Counted from the first letter of the stretch, positions 11,826-20,835 are shown. The stretch is DNA of 64,000 bases from Reticulitermes speratus (GCA_021186555.1 JAJKFL010000011.1:6206501-6270500), one strand, 5' to 3'. Notes: generated by a model not told the origin, from the letters alone. A program made the numbers and translations.

Positions 11826-11828
11826 TTG

Positions 11829-12080
11829 CTGTGGTGCAACATGATGCGGGCCTAGGGCGCCTCTTTTTGAGGTTTCTAGATCACACACAATTAGACACAC
11901 ACACCCGGTAAGACTCCTCTGAACGAGGGATCAGCAAATCGCAGAGGCCGCTACCTACACGACACACAGCAAACACAAGAGACGAACATCCATGCTGTCA
12001 GCGGGATTCGAACCCTTGATCCCAGCAATCAAACAGCTGCAGACTTATGCCTTAGACCGCACGGCCACAGATATTGGCAC
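11829..12080 (-). mobile_element. SINE family B (tRNA-derived)
   Basis: On the minus strand a tRNA-like head (GCGGTCTAAGGCATAAGTCT) and B box (GGGTTCGAATCCCGCTGACA) lead into the family B body. It matches 4920-5182 in reverse orientation. Confidence 0.85.
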
Positions 12081-12117
12081 CTTTACAGTTGCATTTATGT
12101 AATAGGGCCTTCCTCTC

Positions 12118-12195
12118 CTGAGCCAGATCAATCCAGTCCACGCCCTCCCATCCCACTTCTTGAACATCCATTTTAATATTATCCTCCCATCTACG
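12118..12195 (-). pseudogene. LINE 3' fragment, left piece (split by SINE C)
   Basis: CAATCCAGTCCACGCCCTCC and the following bases to CCATCTACG match the LINE fragment at 60275-60855. The match resumes at 12842-12865 (CCATCTACGCCTAGGTCTTC), so SINE family C inserted into this older LINE. The LINE product is the C-terminal region of a non-LTR reverse transcriptase on the minus strand. Confidence 0.8.
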
Positions 12196-12841
12196 GCACG
12201 CGGTGGCGCAGTTGGTTGAGGCACTGCGCTACAAGCCGGAAGGTCGCGGGATTTCGATTCCCGATAGTGTAATTGGAATTTTTCATTGACATAATCCTTT
12301 CGGCCGCACTATGGCCCTGGGGTCGACTCAGCCTGTAACAGAAATGATTACCAGGATTATTTCCTGGGGGGATAAAGGCGGCCGGTGCGTAGGGCTGACA
12401 ATCTTACCACCTTCATGTGCCGATTGTCTAGAAATCTGGGAGCCTCAGCCTCCTGGAACCCCAAGGGTCTGTCCATGCACCTGTGAGGAAGCACTTGAAC
12501 ACTATGGGCCTCTTCGAAGGAGATCCGACCTGCAGATTTTGTGGGTCGGAGACTGAAACTGTGCACCATATTGTTTGTGGTTGCGAGGCATTGGCTTGAC
12601 AACGTTATAAGCTCTTTGGGAAGATGTTTGCTGAACCAAGAGATATAAGTTTGGTTTCACTAAAAGACCTGTGTCACTTTATTAGTAGCACAGGGCTAAT
12701 GAACCAATGCTGAATGAAAGGCTAAGGGTGAGCACAATAAGCCTAAGGCTGCGGTGCATCCGGAGCGAATGCCGACGGGCCCATAGAAAGAAGAAGAAGA
12801 AGAAGGGTCTGTCCAGGCTTGTAATGGGAATGCTTTACCTT
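12196..12841 (+). mobile_element. SINE family C (tRNA-derived), split by a LINE
   Basis: Starts GCACGCGGTGGCGCAGTTGG (A box) with B box GATTTCGATTCCCGATAGTG. It is flanked by 9 bp repeats CCATCTACG (12187-12195 and 12842-12850), which are also target LINE sequence. The body breaks after AAGGGTCTGTCCA at 12475 and resumes at 12816 with GGCTTGTAATGGGAATGCTT. Without the nested LINE it is about 305 bp, like the copy at 55631-55933. Confidence 0.9.
12476..12802 (+). pseudogene. LINE 3' end nested inside SINE C
   Basis: A 5'-truncated LINE of ~327 bp ending in a GAA-rich tail. It is flanked by a 13 bp repeat AAGGGTCTGTCCA (12463-12475 and 12803-12815). It encodes NTMGLFEGDPTCRFCGSETE, TVHHIVCGCEALA, an in-frame stop, then QRYKLFGKMFAEPRDISLVS and LKDLCHFISSTGLMNQC. 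The C-x2-C-x8-H-x4-C arrangement is a zinc-knuckle-like motif common at the C-terminus of I/R1/Jockey-type LINE polyproteins. Inactive. Confidence 0.9.
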
Positions 12842-12865
12842 CCATCTACGCCTAGGTCTTCCAAG
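12842..12865 (-). pseudogene. LINE 3' fragment, right piece
   Basis: Continuation of the LINE fragment at 12118-12195 after the SINE C insertion. The first 9 bp are the SINE target duplication. Confidence 0.75.
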
Positions 12866-12869
12866 TGGT

Positions 12870-13312
12870 AAAAGAAAGAAACTGTTAAAATAAGAACAAA
12901 GATCAATCGTGGAATCAGTTGTGACGATCTGTGGAACACTTGCTTATTTTTATGTAGAATTAAGAACCTGACGCCAGAAAATAAATTCTGTTTTTTTTTT
13001 GTTGGAAAGTACTCGTTCAAAGCAATGACGTCCGTTTGACATTTCACTTAGCGAATTCCATGTCAACGTTCACTGACGTCAGTGTCCGATACTAAGCAGC
13101 GTCGAATGTAGGATCAGTGATGAAAAGTGAAATGTAAAGGACTTGGAAGGAAGTGGTCCTGGCCTGATCACAGTCATTTCCCAACATCTTTCTAAAGGAA
13201 ATGAGGAAACCCACAAGCATTCTTAAGCAGGATAGTCAATGTCTCGGCCAAGATTTGAAACAGGGACCTCACAAATGCGAGTCTAGTAGGCTGTTACCGC
13301 ACACATCGCAGC
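12870..13312. other. Unassigned DNA
   Basis: No gene or repeat recognised between the nested SINE/LINE cluster and the dispersed repeat at 13316. Confidence 0.45.
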
Positions 13313-13315
13313 AGG

Positions 13316-13620
13316 AAATTAACCCTTTGCTGTCTAAATTATCCTTGTGAATTCCAAAAGGCTAGTACAAATTAATTTCCGACACAATATCCAATTTTCA
13401 AAGTCCAAAAGCAGCCATTAGATAACAGGAGCTTAGGGACACTAACATAAAACACCGTAAAATAACGTGTCGATTTGAGCTCGACTTTGGACCTGTTATA
13501 ACGGAAAGCGCTGTTGAGTTTAACTCGACAATAGGCCGATAAGTTGAGTCATTCAGTGAAATTATCACAGGCCTCATATTCACTACATATACATTAAGCA
13601 ATTTGGATTGAATACTGTGT
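13316..13620. repeat. Dispersed repeat of unknown class, copy 1
   Basis: Aligns by eye with 23590-23910 in the same orientation. Shared words include TTAACC at the left, AAATTAT, GTGAATT, TTCAAAGT, AACATAAA, GAGCTCGAC/TAGCTCGAC and TTGGATTGA at the right. The left end resembles a TTAACC terminus, which could point to a TTAA-targeting element, but no matching right terminus was established. Confidence 0.55.
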
Positions 13621-13624
13621 AGAT

Positions 13625-14083
13625 CGCATGTGAAAAATAGAGTGAATGCAACTTCGCGTCATTTTCACAACTTTTAACATGACACTGCTCGATCTCAACT
13701 CCATTCACTTGTCTCCTGCGCAGCATAGCTAGTGCTACACCTGCTAGCTGTCAGACGCCCACAAAGCCTTGCTTTGTATGGCTTGACGGGCGTTACAGTG
13801 AATGTGGTTATTTACACTTGCTGCTCAGTGGACACTCATGCATTTGGTTTTCTTTTTTTTTTAAATACTCATATTTAAGACTTTGTCACTCCACATGTCT
13901 CTAGTTAAATTTGCGCAGAAATAGTGCCTACCTGAAGCGGCCAGTCCCCAGTGTTTAATACGCAAGAATGTAATATTGTACATCTTCCGTGCAATTGGCA
14001 ATATAGAGCCAAAATCTGTTCCAAATTTACATGATCCATAATCCGTGTATTAATTGAATATGTACACATAATATAGCACTGAT
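13625..14083. other. Unassigned DNA
   Basis: No coding or repeat signal recognised, apart from a T-run at 13851-13862. Confidence 0.4.
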
Positions 14084-14125
14084 ACCATCAAATTCCCACT
14101 AGTGAAATAGTTTCTATATACAATA

Positions 14126-14170
14126 AACTCCTACGAGTTTCGGCTACTCATGTGGCCATCTTCAGGGAGG
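14126..14170 (-). ncRNA. Minimal hammerhead ribozyme motif
   Basis: On the minus strand: stem I 5' side CUCC, box CUGAAGA, an extra U, stem II GGCCAC/GUAGCC (one mismatch), GAAA, 2 bp stem III (AC/GU, loop UC), then GUA with cleavage predicted before GGAG. GGAG pairs with CUCC over 4 bp. The tiny stem III matches minimal type I hammerheads known from Penelope-like elements, which are thought to act as dimers. The extra U before stem II departs from the textbook core. Activity is inferred, not shown. Confidence 0.7.
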
Positions 14171-14438
14171 TAATACAAAGGATAAAAAGTTAAAGACTGG
14201 CACAATTATTGAAGTGACAGAACCAATCCAAGATATAAAATGACAATGATAAAAATCATAGTTCAAAATATGTAAGATAAGAGTGGTTTACTGTGTTCTT
14301 ACATCACAATACATTCTCTTGGATGGCATATTACTACATAGACGTCTGTGCATATCATCCATTCAGTAGGGACACACTTATAGTAACATCTTTTCTTACG
14401 AATTTTAAAATATGATTTTTGTTGTCATTTTATATCTT

Positions 14439-14732
14439 GGGTACGCGGTGGTTAAAGCACTGCACTACAAGCCGGAAGGTCGCGGGTTCGAGGTCCGATG
14501 GTGTCATTGGAAATTTTTATTGACATAATCCTTTCGGTCGCACTATTGCCCTGGGGTCGTATCAGCCTTGAAAAAAATTAGTACAGGAGTATTTCCTGGA
14601 GGTAAAGGCGGCCAGTGCGTAGGGCTGACAACCTTACTATCCTTCATGTGCCGATTGTCTGGAAATCAGGGAGCCTCAACCTTCTGGAACCCTAAGGGCC
14701 TGTCCAGGCCTATAATGGGATTGCTTTATTTA
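14439..14732 (+). mobile_element. SINE family C inside the snapback element
   Basis: Begins GGGTACGCGGTGGTTAAAGC and has B box GGGTTCGAGGTCCGATGGTG. It is flanked by TTTATATCTT at 14429-14438 and 14733-14742. The insertion post-dates the snapback element. Confidence 0.9.
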
Positions 14733-14799
14733 TTTATATCTTAGGTTGATTGTGTCACTTCAATAATTTATCATCTTTTAATTTTTTGTCTTTTGTGTT

Positions 14800-14844
14800 A
14801 CCTGCCTGAAGATGGCTACATGAGTGGCCGAAACACGTAGGAGG
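14800..14844 (+). ncRNA. Minimal hammerhead ribozyme motif
   Basis: Plus strand: CUGAAGA, extra U, stem II GGCUAC/GUGGCC (6 pairs including one U-G) closed by AUGA, GAAA, stem III AC/GU, cleavage triplet GUA, then GGAGGU. GGAGGU pairs with upstream ACCUGC over five of six positions. It is the inverted partner of the motif at 14126-14170. Stem II bases differ between the two copies while pairing is kept, which supports RNA-level function in the ancestor. Confidence 0.75.
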
Positions 14845-14905
14845 TCATTGTATATAAAAATTATTTCACTAGAGTGAGTTTTGTTGGTATTATTATTAAA
14901 TTATA

Positions 14906-15461
14906 CAGGGTTATTCATAATTCCCTTACACATTTCATAAAATCGGAACACTTGAATAGCAGAAAGGATTGTAACCTGCGACCTACAGATACAAAGAGAA
15001 ACTCTCCAAGTTTTTTGCATACCTCATAAGTGCTGTATGTGTCCGCCCTTTGTGTCACGGCAGACTTCAAACCGATAACCCATTTCTGCCCATACCCGCT
15101 GCAGTAGACCAGGCGCTGCTTCATTGGCCACCAAGATCGCCTGACCTAACGCCATGCAACTTTCTCTTATGGGGACATGTTAAGGACTCTGTCTTTCTAC
15201 CGCCTCTACCACAGGATCTGACAGAGCTGCCTGAGCTATCATCTCAGCAACCGATCATGACGTACTGTAGCGGGTATGGGCGGAAATGGATTATCGGATT
15301 GACGTCTGCCGCGTCACAAAGGGCGGACACACAGAGCACTTGTGAGCTACGAAAAAACTTGGAGGGTTTCTCTTTCCATTTTTGGTTGCATATTACAATC
15401 CTTTCCGTCATTAAAGTGTACCGATATTAGGAAATGTGTCAGGGAATTATGAATAACCCTG
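14906..15461. mobile_element. Tc1/mariner-type element with long inverted ends, TA duplication
   Basis: Starts CAGGGTTATTCATAATTCCC and ends in its reverse complement, between TA dinucleotides at 14904-14905 and 15462-15463. The arms extend over 150 bp because both ends carry part of the transposase 3' region. The single-copy middle (15115-15235) encodes a transposase piece. The terminal sequence CAGGGTTATTC is shared with the elements at 28382 and 50829, but the interior is another subfamily. Confidence 0.9.
15112..15235 (+). pseudogene. Tc1/mariner transposase fragment
   Basis: Reads LLHWPPRSPDLTPCNFLLWG then HVKDSVFLPPLPQDLTELPE. This is the region around the third catalytic residue in Tc1/mariner transposases, usually SPDLTPCDFFLWG. 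Here the expected Asp is Asn, so the protein could not catalyse transposition even if it were expressed. Confidence 0.85.
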
Positions 15462-15611
15462 TATTTATTCCAACTTATTGCACTGGTTTATATCAATATT
15501 GATATATCAAGTTTTTCCAACATGTTTCGGCTGATACGCGAACAGAAAGCTGGAGAATGAATTGCTATGTATGACGTATAGTTGAAAGACGTAAGCGCGT
15601 AGTACCGACAA

Positions 15612-15899
15612 GGCCGTGTCATGGCTCAGGCGGTTAGTCGCCGGCCTCTCACCGCGGAGGCCCGGGTTCGATCCCGGGTCAGTCCATGTGAGATTTGTGG
15701 TGGACAAAGTGGCACTGGGACAGGTTTTTCTCCGAGTTGTCGCTTTTCCCCTGTCAATTTCATTCCACTGGTTCTCCATTACTTGTAAAACTTGGTAAAA
15801 AACTACTCATCTTTATCACAGGGTTGCACAAGATGCCTTAAAGGCTGCGGTGCGTCCGTAGCATCTGCTGCGGGGCCCTTCACCACGCAAAAAAAAAAT
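15612..15899 (+). mobile_element. SINE family D, full length
   Basis: A tRNA-like head with B box GGGTTCGATCCCGGGTCAGT, ~288 bp, A-rich 3' end. Flanked by TACCGACAA (15603-15611 and 15900-15908). The best family D copy in the window. Confidence 0.92.
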
Positions 15900-16276
15900 T
15901 ACCGACAACGTAATGATTGTAGGATATTGTGATTAGGTCACAGGCCTGTACAGGGTGTTCGCTCGATGTATACGCACCTACACAGTATACAGAGTAAGTC
16001 TCATATCACTTTTTATATTCACTGGCTTTATATTAAAAAAATCCTTAATATGTTTTCAATATATATTCTCACTCCAAGTTTTCAGACTTTGTACTAATTT
16101 TGAAAGGAGATGCTTGGAAGAAAATAAATTTTTATTACTTGAGTTCTGTATGTTTTATACTATATAATTTATACATGATTGCTTACTGCAAACGAAGATA
16201 TTTTTATTCACTCTAGAACATATATTTTATCTCTACCTTGGACGGTGCTGTATATTCTTAACTTTGTCCGTACTTC

Positions 16277-16307
16277 CTGATGAAGTGTGTCAGCCGAAAC
16301 ATGCTGA
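16277..16307 (+). ncRNA. Hammerhead-like motif, weak stem II
   Basis: CUGAUGA, then AGUGUGUCAGCC, then GAAACAUGCUG. Both conserved boxes are present but stem II cannot form more than a few pairs and the cleavage triplet is altered. Probably inactive. Confidence 0.4.
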
Positions 16308-16348
16308 AATAACTTTAATAGTTTTATATCGATGTATACCAGAGCATT

Positions 16349-16589
16349 TTTTTTTTCCAATGGCTCAACAACCCTTTGGGGGCCTAGGCCGCCTCATTTT
16401 TCGAGGCTTCACGATCACAGACACACCACATTTGGTAGGACTCCTCTGGACGAGGGACCAGCTCGTCGCAGAGACCTCTACCTGACAACACACAACACTC
16501 ACAAGAGACAGATATCCATGCCCTAGGCTGGTTTCGAACCCACAATCCCAGTAAGCGAACGGCCGTAGATCCACGCCCTAGACCGCGCG
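16349..16589 (-). mobile_element. SINE family A (tRNA-derived)
   Basis: The minus-strand copy has a tRNA-like head, B box GGGTTCGAAACCAGCCTAGG and 3' end CCCCCAAAGGGTTGTTGAGC plus an A-tail. Flanked by ATACCAGAGCATT (16336-16348) and ATACCAGTGCATT (16590-16602), 12 of 13 matching. Joining the two flanks restores the right arm of the surrounding snapback element. Confidence 0.92.
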
Positions 16590-16619
16590 ATACCAGTGCA
16601 TTAGATTGGAATTAATCGT

Positions 16620-17378
16620 ATCCGTGCGCGCGAACTTCTTTCTCAGCGGTTTAGTAGAACAATTTCAGACATTCAACTCTGACCCTGCGTCTCCGTGCCG
16701 CTGTGAGTCATATTGAGTGTAAATCCCCCTGTGTAAGGCAGTTGCTATCAATCGTACGGAATGTGATGAAGAAAGCTCGCGTTCGTCTTCTCCTCCCGCC
16801 AACCCACAGCCCTGTTGAGAGACATCAGTCAAGCGGGCAGGTCGTGCTCAGCCGCCTCCCTTTCACCCTGCGTTTCCTGGCAGGCAGGGCCAAGGGTCGA
16901 ACACTTTCACAGCTCCAGTGCATCATGGGGGATCTCATCTTGCCAATTGTGTGGCACCTCTTTATTGACGCTGTCCATTCTTTGCGGCAAGATTCCGTGA
17001 TTGGTAGGAGGTTTCATAACGTCCTAATTGTCAGAATGGTCCTCACGAGCAGCCTTCGCATGGTTGCTTTGGAAATTAGTTCTGTTCCTTTTTCAGCTTT
17101 CACGGATTAAGTTCTCTGGTCTGTTGCAATTTATAATTAGTTTTGAAACTGTAAATCTTTCAGACACTTCGTAGGAGAGCTTGGATGGGAATTCGGTGGA
17201 TCTAAAGTTGTCACTAGCACAAGATACTTACGCTTGTATAAAGCCAGGCCTCAAGAGGGAAACGAACCCGCGACCCCAATATTAGAATAGTCAAAAGCAT
17301 GCATATGCATAGGAATACGTACCAACATGCACGCACGTTACATAACAGCGTGTTCCGACAAATGTACACTCTTTATTA
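16620..17378. other. Unassigned DNA with a 135-codon open frame
   Basis: The frame at 16703-17110 has no domain I recognise, no supporting context and ordinary composition. I treat it as chance or as an unidentified repeat. Confidence 0.35.
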
Positions 17379-17379
17379 T

Positions 17380-17472
17380 CTGCTATTTAATACAGTTTAT
17401 ATTAAAAATAGTCCAACATGTTTCGAACTATGTTAGTTCATCTTCAGGGACTCAATTGTTTATTACACCGGC
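17380..17472 (-). mobile_element. Group 1 snapback fragment (single arm)
   Basis: One arm with ATACAGTTTATATTAAAAAT next to a well-formed hammerhead motif (17410-17452). No inverted partner is seen, and a SINE A copy begins at 17483. Confidence 0.6.
17410..17452 (-). ncRNA. Minimal hammerhead ribozyme motif (well formed)
   Basis: Minus strand: AGUCC, CUGAAGA, extra U, stem II GAACUA/UAGUUC (6 perfect pairs, loop ACA), GAAA, stem III AC/GU with loop AU, triplet GUU, then GGACU. AGUCC pairs with GGACU over 5 bp in stem I. Among the best-paired copies in the window. Confidence 0.75.
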
Positions 17473-17482
17473 TATAGACGTA

Positions 17483-17748
17483 TGGTGCCGATCCCAGTGG
17501 CCGTGCGGTCTAAGGCGTGGGTCTGCGGCCGCTCGCTTACTGGGATTGTGGGTTCGAATCCCACCGGGGGCATGGATGTCTGTCTGTTGTGAGTGTTGTG
17601 TGTTGTCAGATAGAGGTCTCTGCGACGGGCTGATCACTTGTCCAAAGGAGTCCTACCGAGTATGGTGTGTCTAAAAAAGTGTGATAGTAAAGCCTCGAAA
17701 AATGAGGTAGCCTAGGCCCCCAAGGGGCTGTCGAGCCATTGGAAAAAT
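17483..17748 (+). mobile_element. SINE family A, full length
   Basis: TGGTGCCGATCCCAGTGGCC head, B box GGGTTCGAATCCCACCGGGG, 3' end GGGCTGTCGAGCCATTGG plus an A-tail. Flanked by TATAGACGTA (17473-17482) and TATAGACTTA (17749-17758). Confidence 0.92.
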
Positions 17749-17833
17749 ATAGACTTACGGTACTCATTAAAATATATAGGTTAGTAGGTAAAATGTCGCT
17801 ATCTGTGTTGAGTTTGTGGTCACTGTAGCTGCT

Positions 17834-17944
17834 GCTTCGTGTTCACCATTTGTTTGTTAGTGGTGTACTCTACTTCGTGTTCACCATTTGTTTGTTAGTG
17901 GTGTACTCTACTTCGTGTTCACCATTTGTTTGTTAGTGGTGTAC
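17834..17944. repeat. 38 bp tandem repeat x3
   Basis: Three near-identical units beginning CTTCGTGTTCACCATTTGTT. Noncoding. Confidence 0.9.
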
Positions 17945-17967
17945 GGTACAAATAACATAAAAGCACA

Positions 17968-18046
17968 TGCTTACTTACATACATAGGTACGTCCTTACAT
18001 ACATAAATACGTCCATACATACATATGTACATACATACATATACAC
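17968..18046. repeat. Degenerate (TACA)n microsatellite
   Basis: Interrupted TACATACA runs. It abuts the hAT-type MITE at 18047. Confidence 0.85.
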
Positions 18047-18443
18047 CAGGGGCGCACCCAAGAGCAGGGCTGCTGGGCTGCAGACCCGCACCCCCACAAA
18101 ACCGAAATTTAAAAAACACAAATTTTTTATATATTATACCAAACGTTTTACATGATTTCCCCTTCAGCCGAACTCAGCCACTGAAATCGGCTGATGACTA
18201 GTACTAGGACATTAGAATTTTGAAAAATAAATTAATAAAATTAAAAAACACAATAAGATAGGACACTGTGATTGAATTATGGAACGTGTAGTTGTATTTG
18301 TATGTATATCAATGCAGTTGCAGACAGTGTTATGTTGTACTTACGGCGTAATTTTTAAACATAATATCTAAAATCAAACTTACAATATATATATCCTCAG
18401 GGTCAGCCCCCCCCCCCAAGGAAAAATTCTGGATGCGCACCTG
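18047..18443. mobile_element. hAT-type MITE
   Basis: Left end CAGGGGCGCACCCAAGA; right end TTCTGGATGCGCACCTG, the inverted complement with a few changes. The flanks are ATATACAC and ATATATAC, consistent with an 8 bp duplication but uninformative because they lie in an AT/AC microsatellite. No transposase frame. Confidence 0.7.
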
Positions 18444-18454
18444 ATATATACACA

Positions 18455-18912
18455 TATATACATACATAGGTAATGTTTAATATTTGTCACATCAAAAAAT
18501 TGAAAAAAGAAATCGGTTTTGTAAAAATGCCAAACTGCCTCTACGTGAAAGGCTGTAAGTCTTGCACGAGTCCAACAACTGCCGCATGGCACTCGTTCGC
18601 ATGCGATCATAATCTTGCGCATGCGCTGTCTGAACTGCAACTTCCCAGGCCTTCTCTGGTTCGAATAAAGGCTCTGATTTTGTTGCCGGTTAGGGTCGGC
18701 ATGAAGATGATCATTGTACTTGACCTTTAGCTCTGGATAAACCCGACTGGTTCTGTCTGCACACAAATACAGACTGCAAATGTGGTTTGCCTCCAAACTG
18801 CATAAACTAGTTGCTTCAACTCGAATCCACATTCATGAACGACCAGCTTACAATACGCCTCCCTTATGTGGGTGCTAATCAACTAACTAAGAAAAGTCCT
18901 TCGTAAATTCCC
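18455..18912. other. Unassigned DNA with overlapping frames on both strands
   Basis: The minus-strand frame at 18380-18832 (150 codons) starts inside the hAT MITE and has no recognised domain, which argues against a real gene. Confidence 0.4.
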
Positions 18913-18914
18913 AG

Positions 18915-19115
18915 AATTGTATGATAACCGAAGATTCATTGCTGTGTTTGTCGGAACCCGAAATTTGTTTTCTCTTAGCAACTTGAAATCAGTTCGCGTT
19001 TTCCATTATGTTTCGTCAGCATCAATTTTAATATCATCCCACCATCTACACCTATGTCTTTTCAGTGGTCTCTTTCCTCGAGGTTTATGTACCAAAATTT
19101 TGTATTCGCTTCGCT
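18915..19115 (-). pseudogene. LINE 3' fragment
   Basis: The minus strand encodes SEYKILVHKPRGKRPLKRHR and CRWWDDIKIDADET. This matches the K-P-x-G-K-R-P-L-x-R-x-R-x-R-W motif of the LINE family at 20.3 and 60.3 kb. Strongly diverged. Confidence 0.75.
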
Positions 19116-19280
19116 CCAAGGATAGGACACCTGTTGGTGATATAATGTTTGGAAAGGGGTAAAAATAATGAAGCACTTTATTATACAATATACTCCAGTC
19201 TCCTGTAGCTTCCCCTTGGGTCGAAACTTAACTTGTCAAAGACCCTCAGTATATGGCCTTCGCTTAATATGTCAAACCAA

Positions 19281-19464
19281 TTTTTATTCTAGGTTCACCG
19301 TGCATTCTCACTAACCAATATCTCACTACCAACTAAATGCACATTAAAAAAAACCAATATAAGGTTTCTTTAAAATCGTCTAAAAGACCCCTTTCAGACA
19401 ATTTTAAAGAAACCTTATATTGGTTTTTTTTTTAAATGTGCATTTAATTGGTAGTGAGATATTG
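19281..19464 (-). mobile_element. Group 1 snapback element without a hammerhead
   Basis: 184 bp between perfect 12 bp repeats ATGTCAAACCAA (19269-19280 and 19465-19476). The left end carries the shared tail in reverse (TTCACCGTGCAT). The rest is a near-perfect hairpin: CAATATCTCACTACCAACTA through AAAATCGTCT, a short loop, then its mirror ending TTGGTAGTGAGATATTG. The arm contains CCAACTAAATGCAC, the arm-end word of other group 1 copies. It shows that tail plus palindrome define the element even when no ribozyme motif is present. Confidence 0.85.
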
Positions 19465-19708
19465 ATGTCAAACCAAGTTGTCTTTTATACATAACGTCTT
19501 ACTTAATTTTTGACAGTAATTATGTAGGAAGTATGTGTTATTAACAAGACAAGATTGCAGTATAACATTACAAATTTGAGTATCTGCACGTACTTTTAAA
19601 TTTTCTAAAAACTTTTTTCATAATTTGGCTACCTTATTCTCAGTCACTGGCCCCGGTGTTAACATGTCTCTGATTCACATCTTCCAGTGAAATAGCTAAA
19701 ATATATTT

Positions 19709-20007
19709 ATCCTTGATATCATGATATGCATAGCAAATATCCTTGATATCATGATATGCATAGCAAATATCCTTGATATCATGATATGCATAGCAAATAT
19801 CCTTGATATCATGATATGCATAGCAAATATCCTTGATATCATGATATGCAGAGCAAATATCCTTGATATCATGATATGCATAGCAAATATCCTTGATATC
19901 ATGATATGCATAGCAAATATCCTTGATATCATGATATGCATAGCAAATATCCTTGATATCATGATATGCATAGCAAATATCCTTGATATCATGATATGCA
20001 TAGCAAA
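19709..20007. repeat. 30 bp tandem repeat x10
   Basis: Ten units of ATCCTTGATATCATGATATG plus CATAGCAAAT. Only one clear substitution is visible (near 19850). The unit contains the palindrome ATATCATGATAT. Because 30 is a multiple of 3, the array stays open on both strands (10-residue repeats), which is a by-product and not a gene. Confidence 0.97.
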
Positions 20008-20009
20008 AT

Positions 20010-20308
20010 GTCAGCGACTTCCGAACTGTCAGAGTACCTGTCTGAAAGACATCGTGTTACTTTGATATCACCGTAGGATTAACACTGTAGGGGCGTAAGT
20101 ACTCTTATAACATCAGCTTGGATTTTCAATTCACAATATCACAATAATTATCAGAATCAATCGACATGAAAATGCGGGACGTAATTTCTTCTTTCCATAC
20201 ATATTGTTGAAGTGTATAAGTCGTTTCCTCTTTCAGGACTTTAATTCATATATTAATACCAATAACGTAGACAGTAATTATATATTGTCGAAAAACTGGT
20301 CATACCAA
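20010..20308. other. Unassigned DNA
   Basis: Nothing recognised between the 30 bp array and the LINE fragment. Confidence 0.4.
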
Positions 20309-20310
20309 TA

Positions 20311-20835
20311 AAACTAACTCCATGGAACAGAGTCCTTCTTGAGAATCTAATACTTTCGTCAGCTAGTCAAGAAATTCGCCACATTTATGGAACACGAAAG
20401 TCCATTACCGTCTTCACAAAATCCCGCCACTCGTCCCTGTTCTGAACCACATCAATTCGGTTCACGCCTCCATCCTATTTCACTCAGATCTATTTTTTAG
20501 TATTATCCCCATCTACGCTTACTTCTTTCAAGTTGTCTCTTTCCCTCACATTTCCCCACCAAAAGCCTGCATGCAACTCTCCTCTCCTCCATACGTGCCA
20601 CATGTCATTGCTTTTGATTTAAATGCCGGAATAATATTTGATGAGGAGAACAGAGTATAAAGCTCCTCGTTGTGTAGTCTTCTCCACCTCCTTGTTACCT
20701 CGTTCCTCTTAGGCCCAAATATCTTCCTCAGCATCCTATTTATGAAAACCCTCAGCCTTTGTTACTCTCTCAGTGTGAGATACCAAGTTTCTCACACATA
20801 TAAAACAGGCAATATTATAATTACCAACGAAAACT
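20311..20835 (-). pseudogene. LINE 3' fragment (non-LTR reverse transcriptase C-terminal region)
   Basis: The minus strand contains MLRKIFGPKRNEVTRRWRRL and [20 protein letters not shown], then frame changes toward the 3' end. It aligns with 60275-60855, where the upstream YRTIILSVVFYGLETWSL block is also readable. This is the region after the RT thumb, near the end of the polyprotein. Several frame breaks; inactive. Confidence 0.85.

Larger units (their letters stand above)
14084..14891. mobile_element. Group 1 snapback element with two divergent hammerhead motifs, split by SINE C
   Basis: The left end (CCCACTAGTGAAATAGTTTC) and right end (AATTATTTCACTAGAGTGAG) are inverted copies, and the match continues inward through the hammerhead motifs, AAGATGATAAATTATTG-like DNA and TATATCTTGG. 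The arms therefore exceed 300 bp. A SINE C copy (14439-14732) inserted in the right arm. No protein frame. The shared tail motif was not found here; a Tc1-type MITE begins 14 bp beyond the right end. Confidence 0.8.
15465..16617. mobile_element. Group 1 snapback element carrying two SINE insertions
   Basis: The left arm (TTATTCCAACTTATTGCACT, then GATATATCAAG and CAACATGTTTCGGCTGA) is mirrored on the right (CAGCCGAAACATGCTG, TTTATATCGATGTATACCAG, and after a SINE, GCATTAGATTGGAATTAAT). SINE D (15612-15899) sits in the interior and SINE A (16349-16589) splits the right arm. The right-arm motif keeps CUGAUGA and GAAAC but its stem II is poor; the left-arm motif is degraded. No coding frame. Confidence 0.75.

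Noticed and set aside
16703-17110. 135-codon open frame as a possible host gene
   Set aside because: No recognisable domain, no splice or promoter context, and the length is within chance for this much sequence.
18380-18832. 150-codon minus-strand frame as a possible gene
   Set aside because: It runs into the hAT-type MITE and has no recognised domain.
19696-20065. Repeat proteins of ~100 residues on both strands (MICIANILDI and MHIMISRIFA units)
   Set aside because: They are translations of a 30 bp satellite whose length is a multiple of three. Both strands being open shows it is a by-product.
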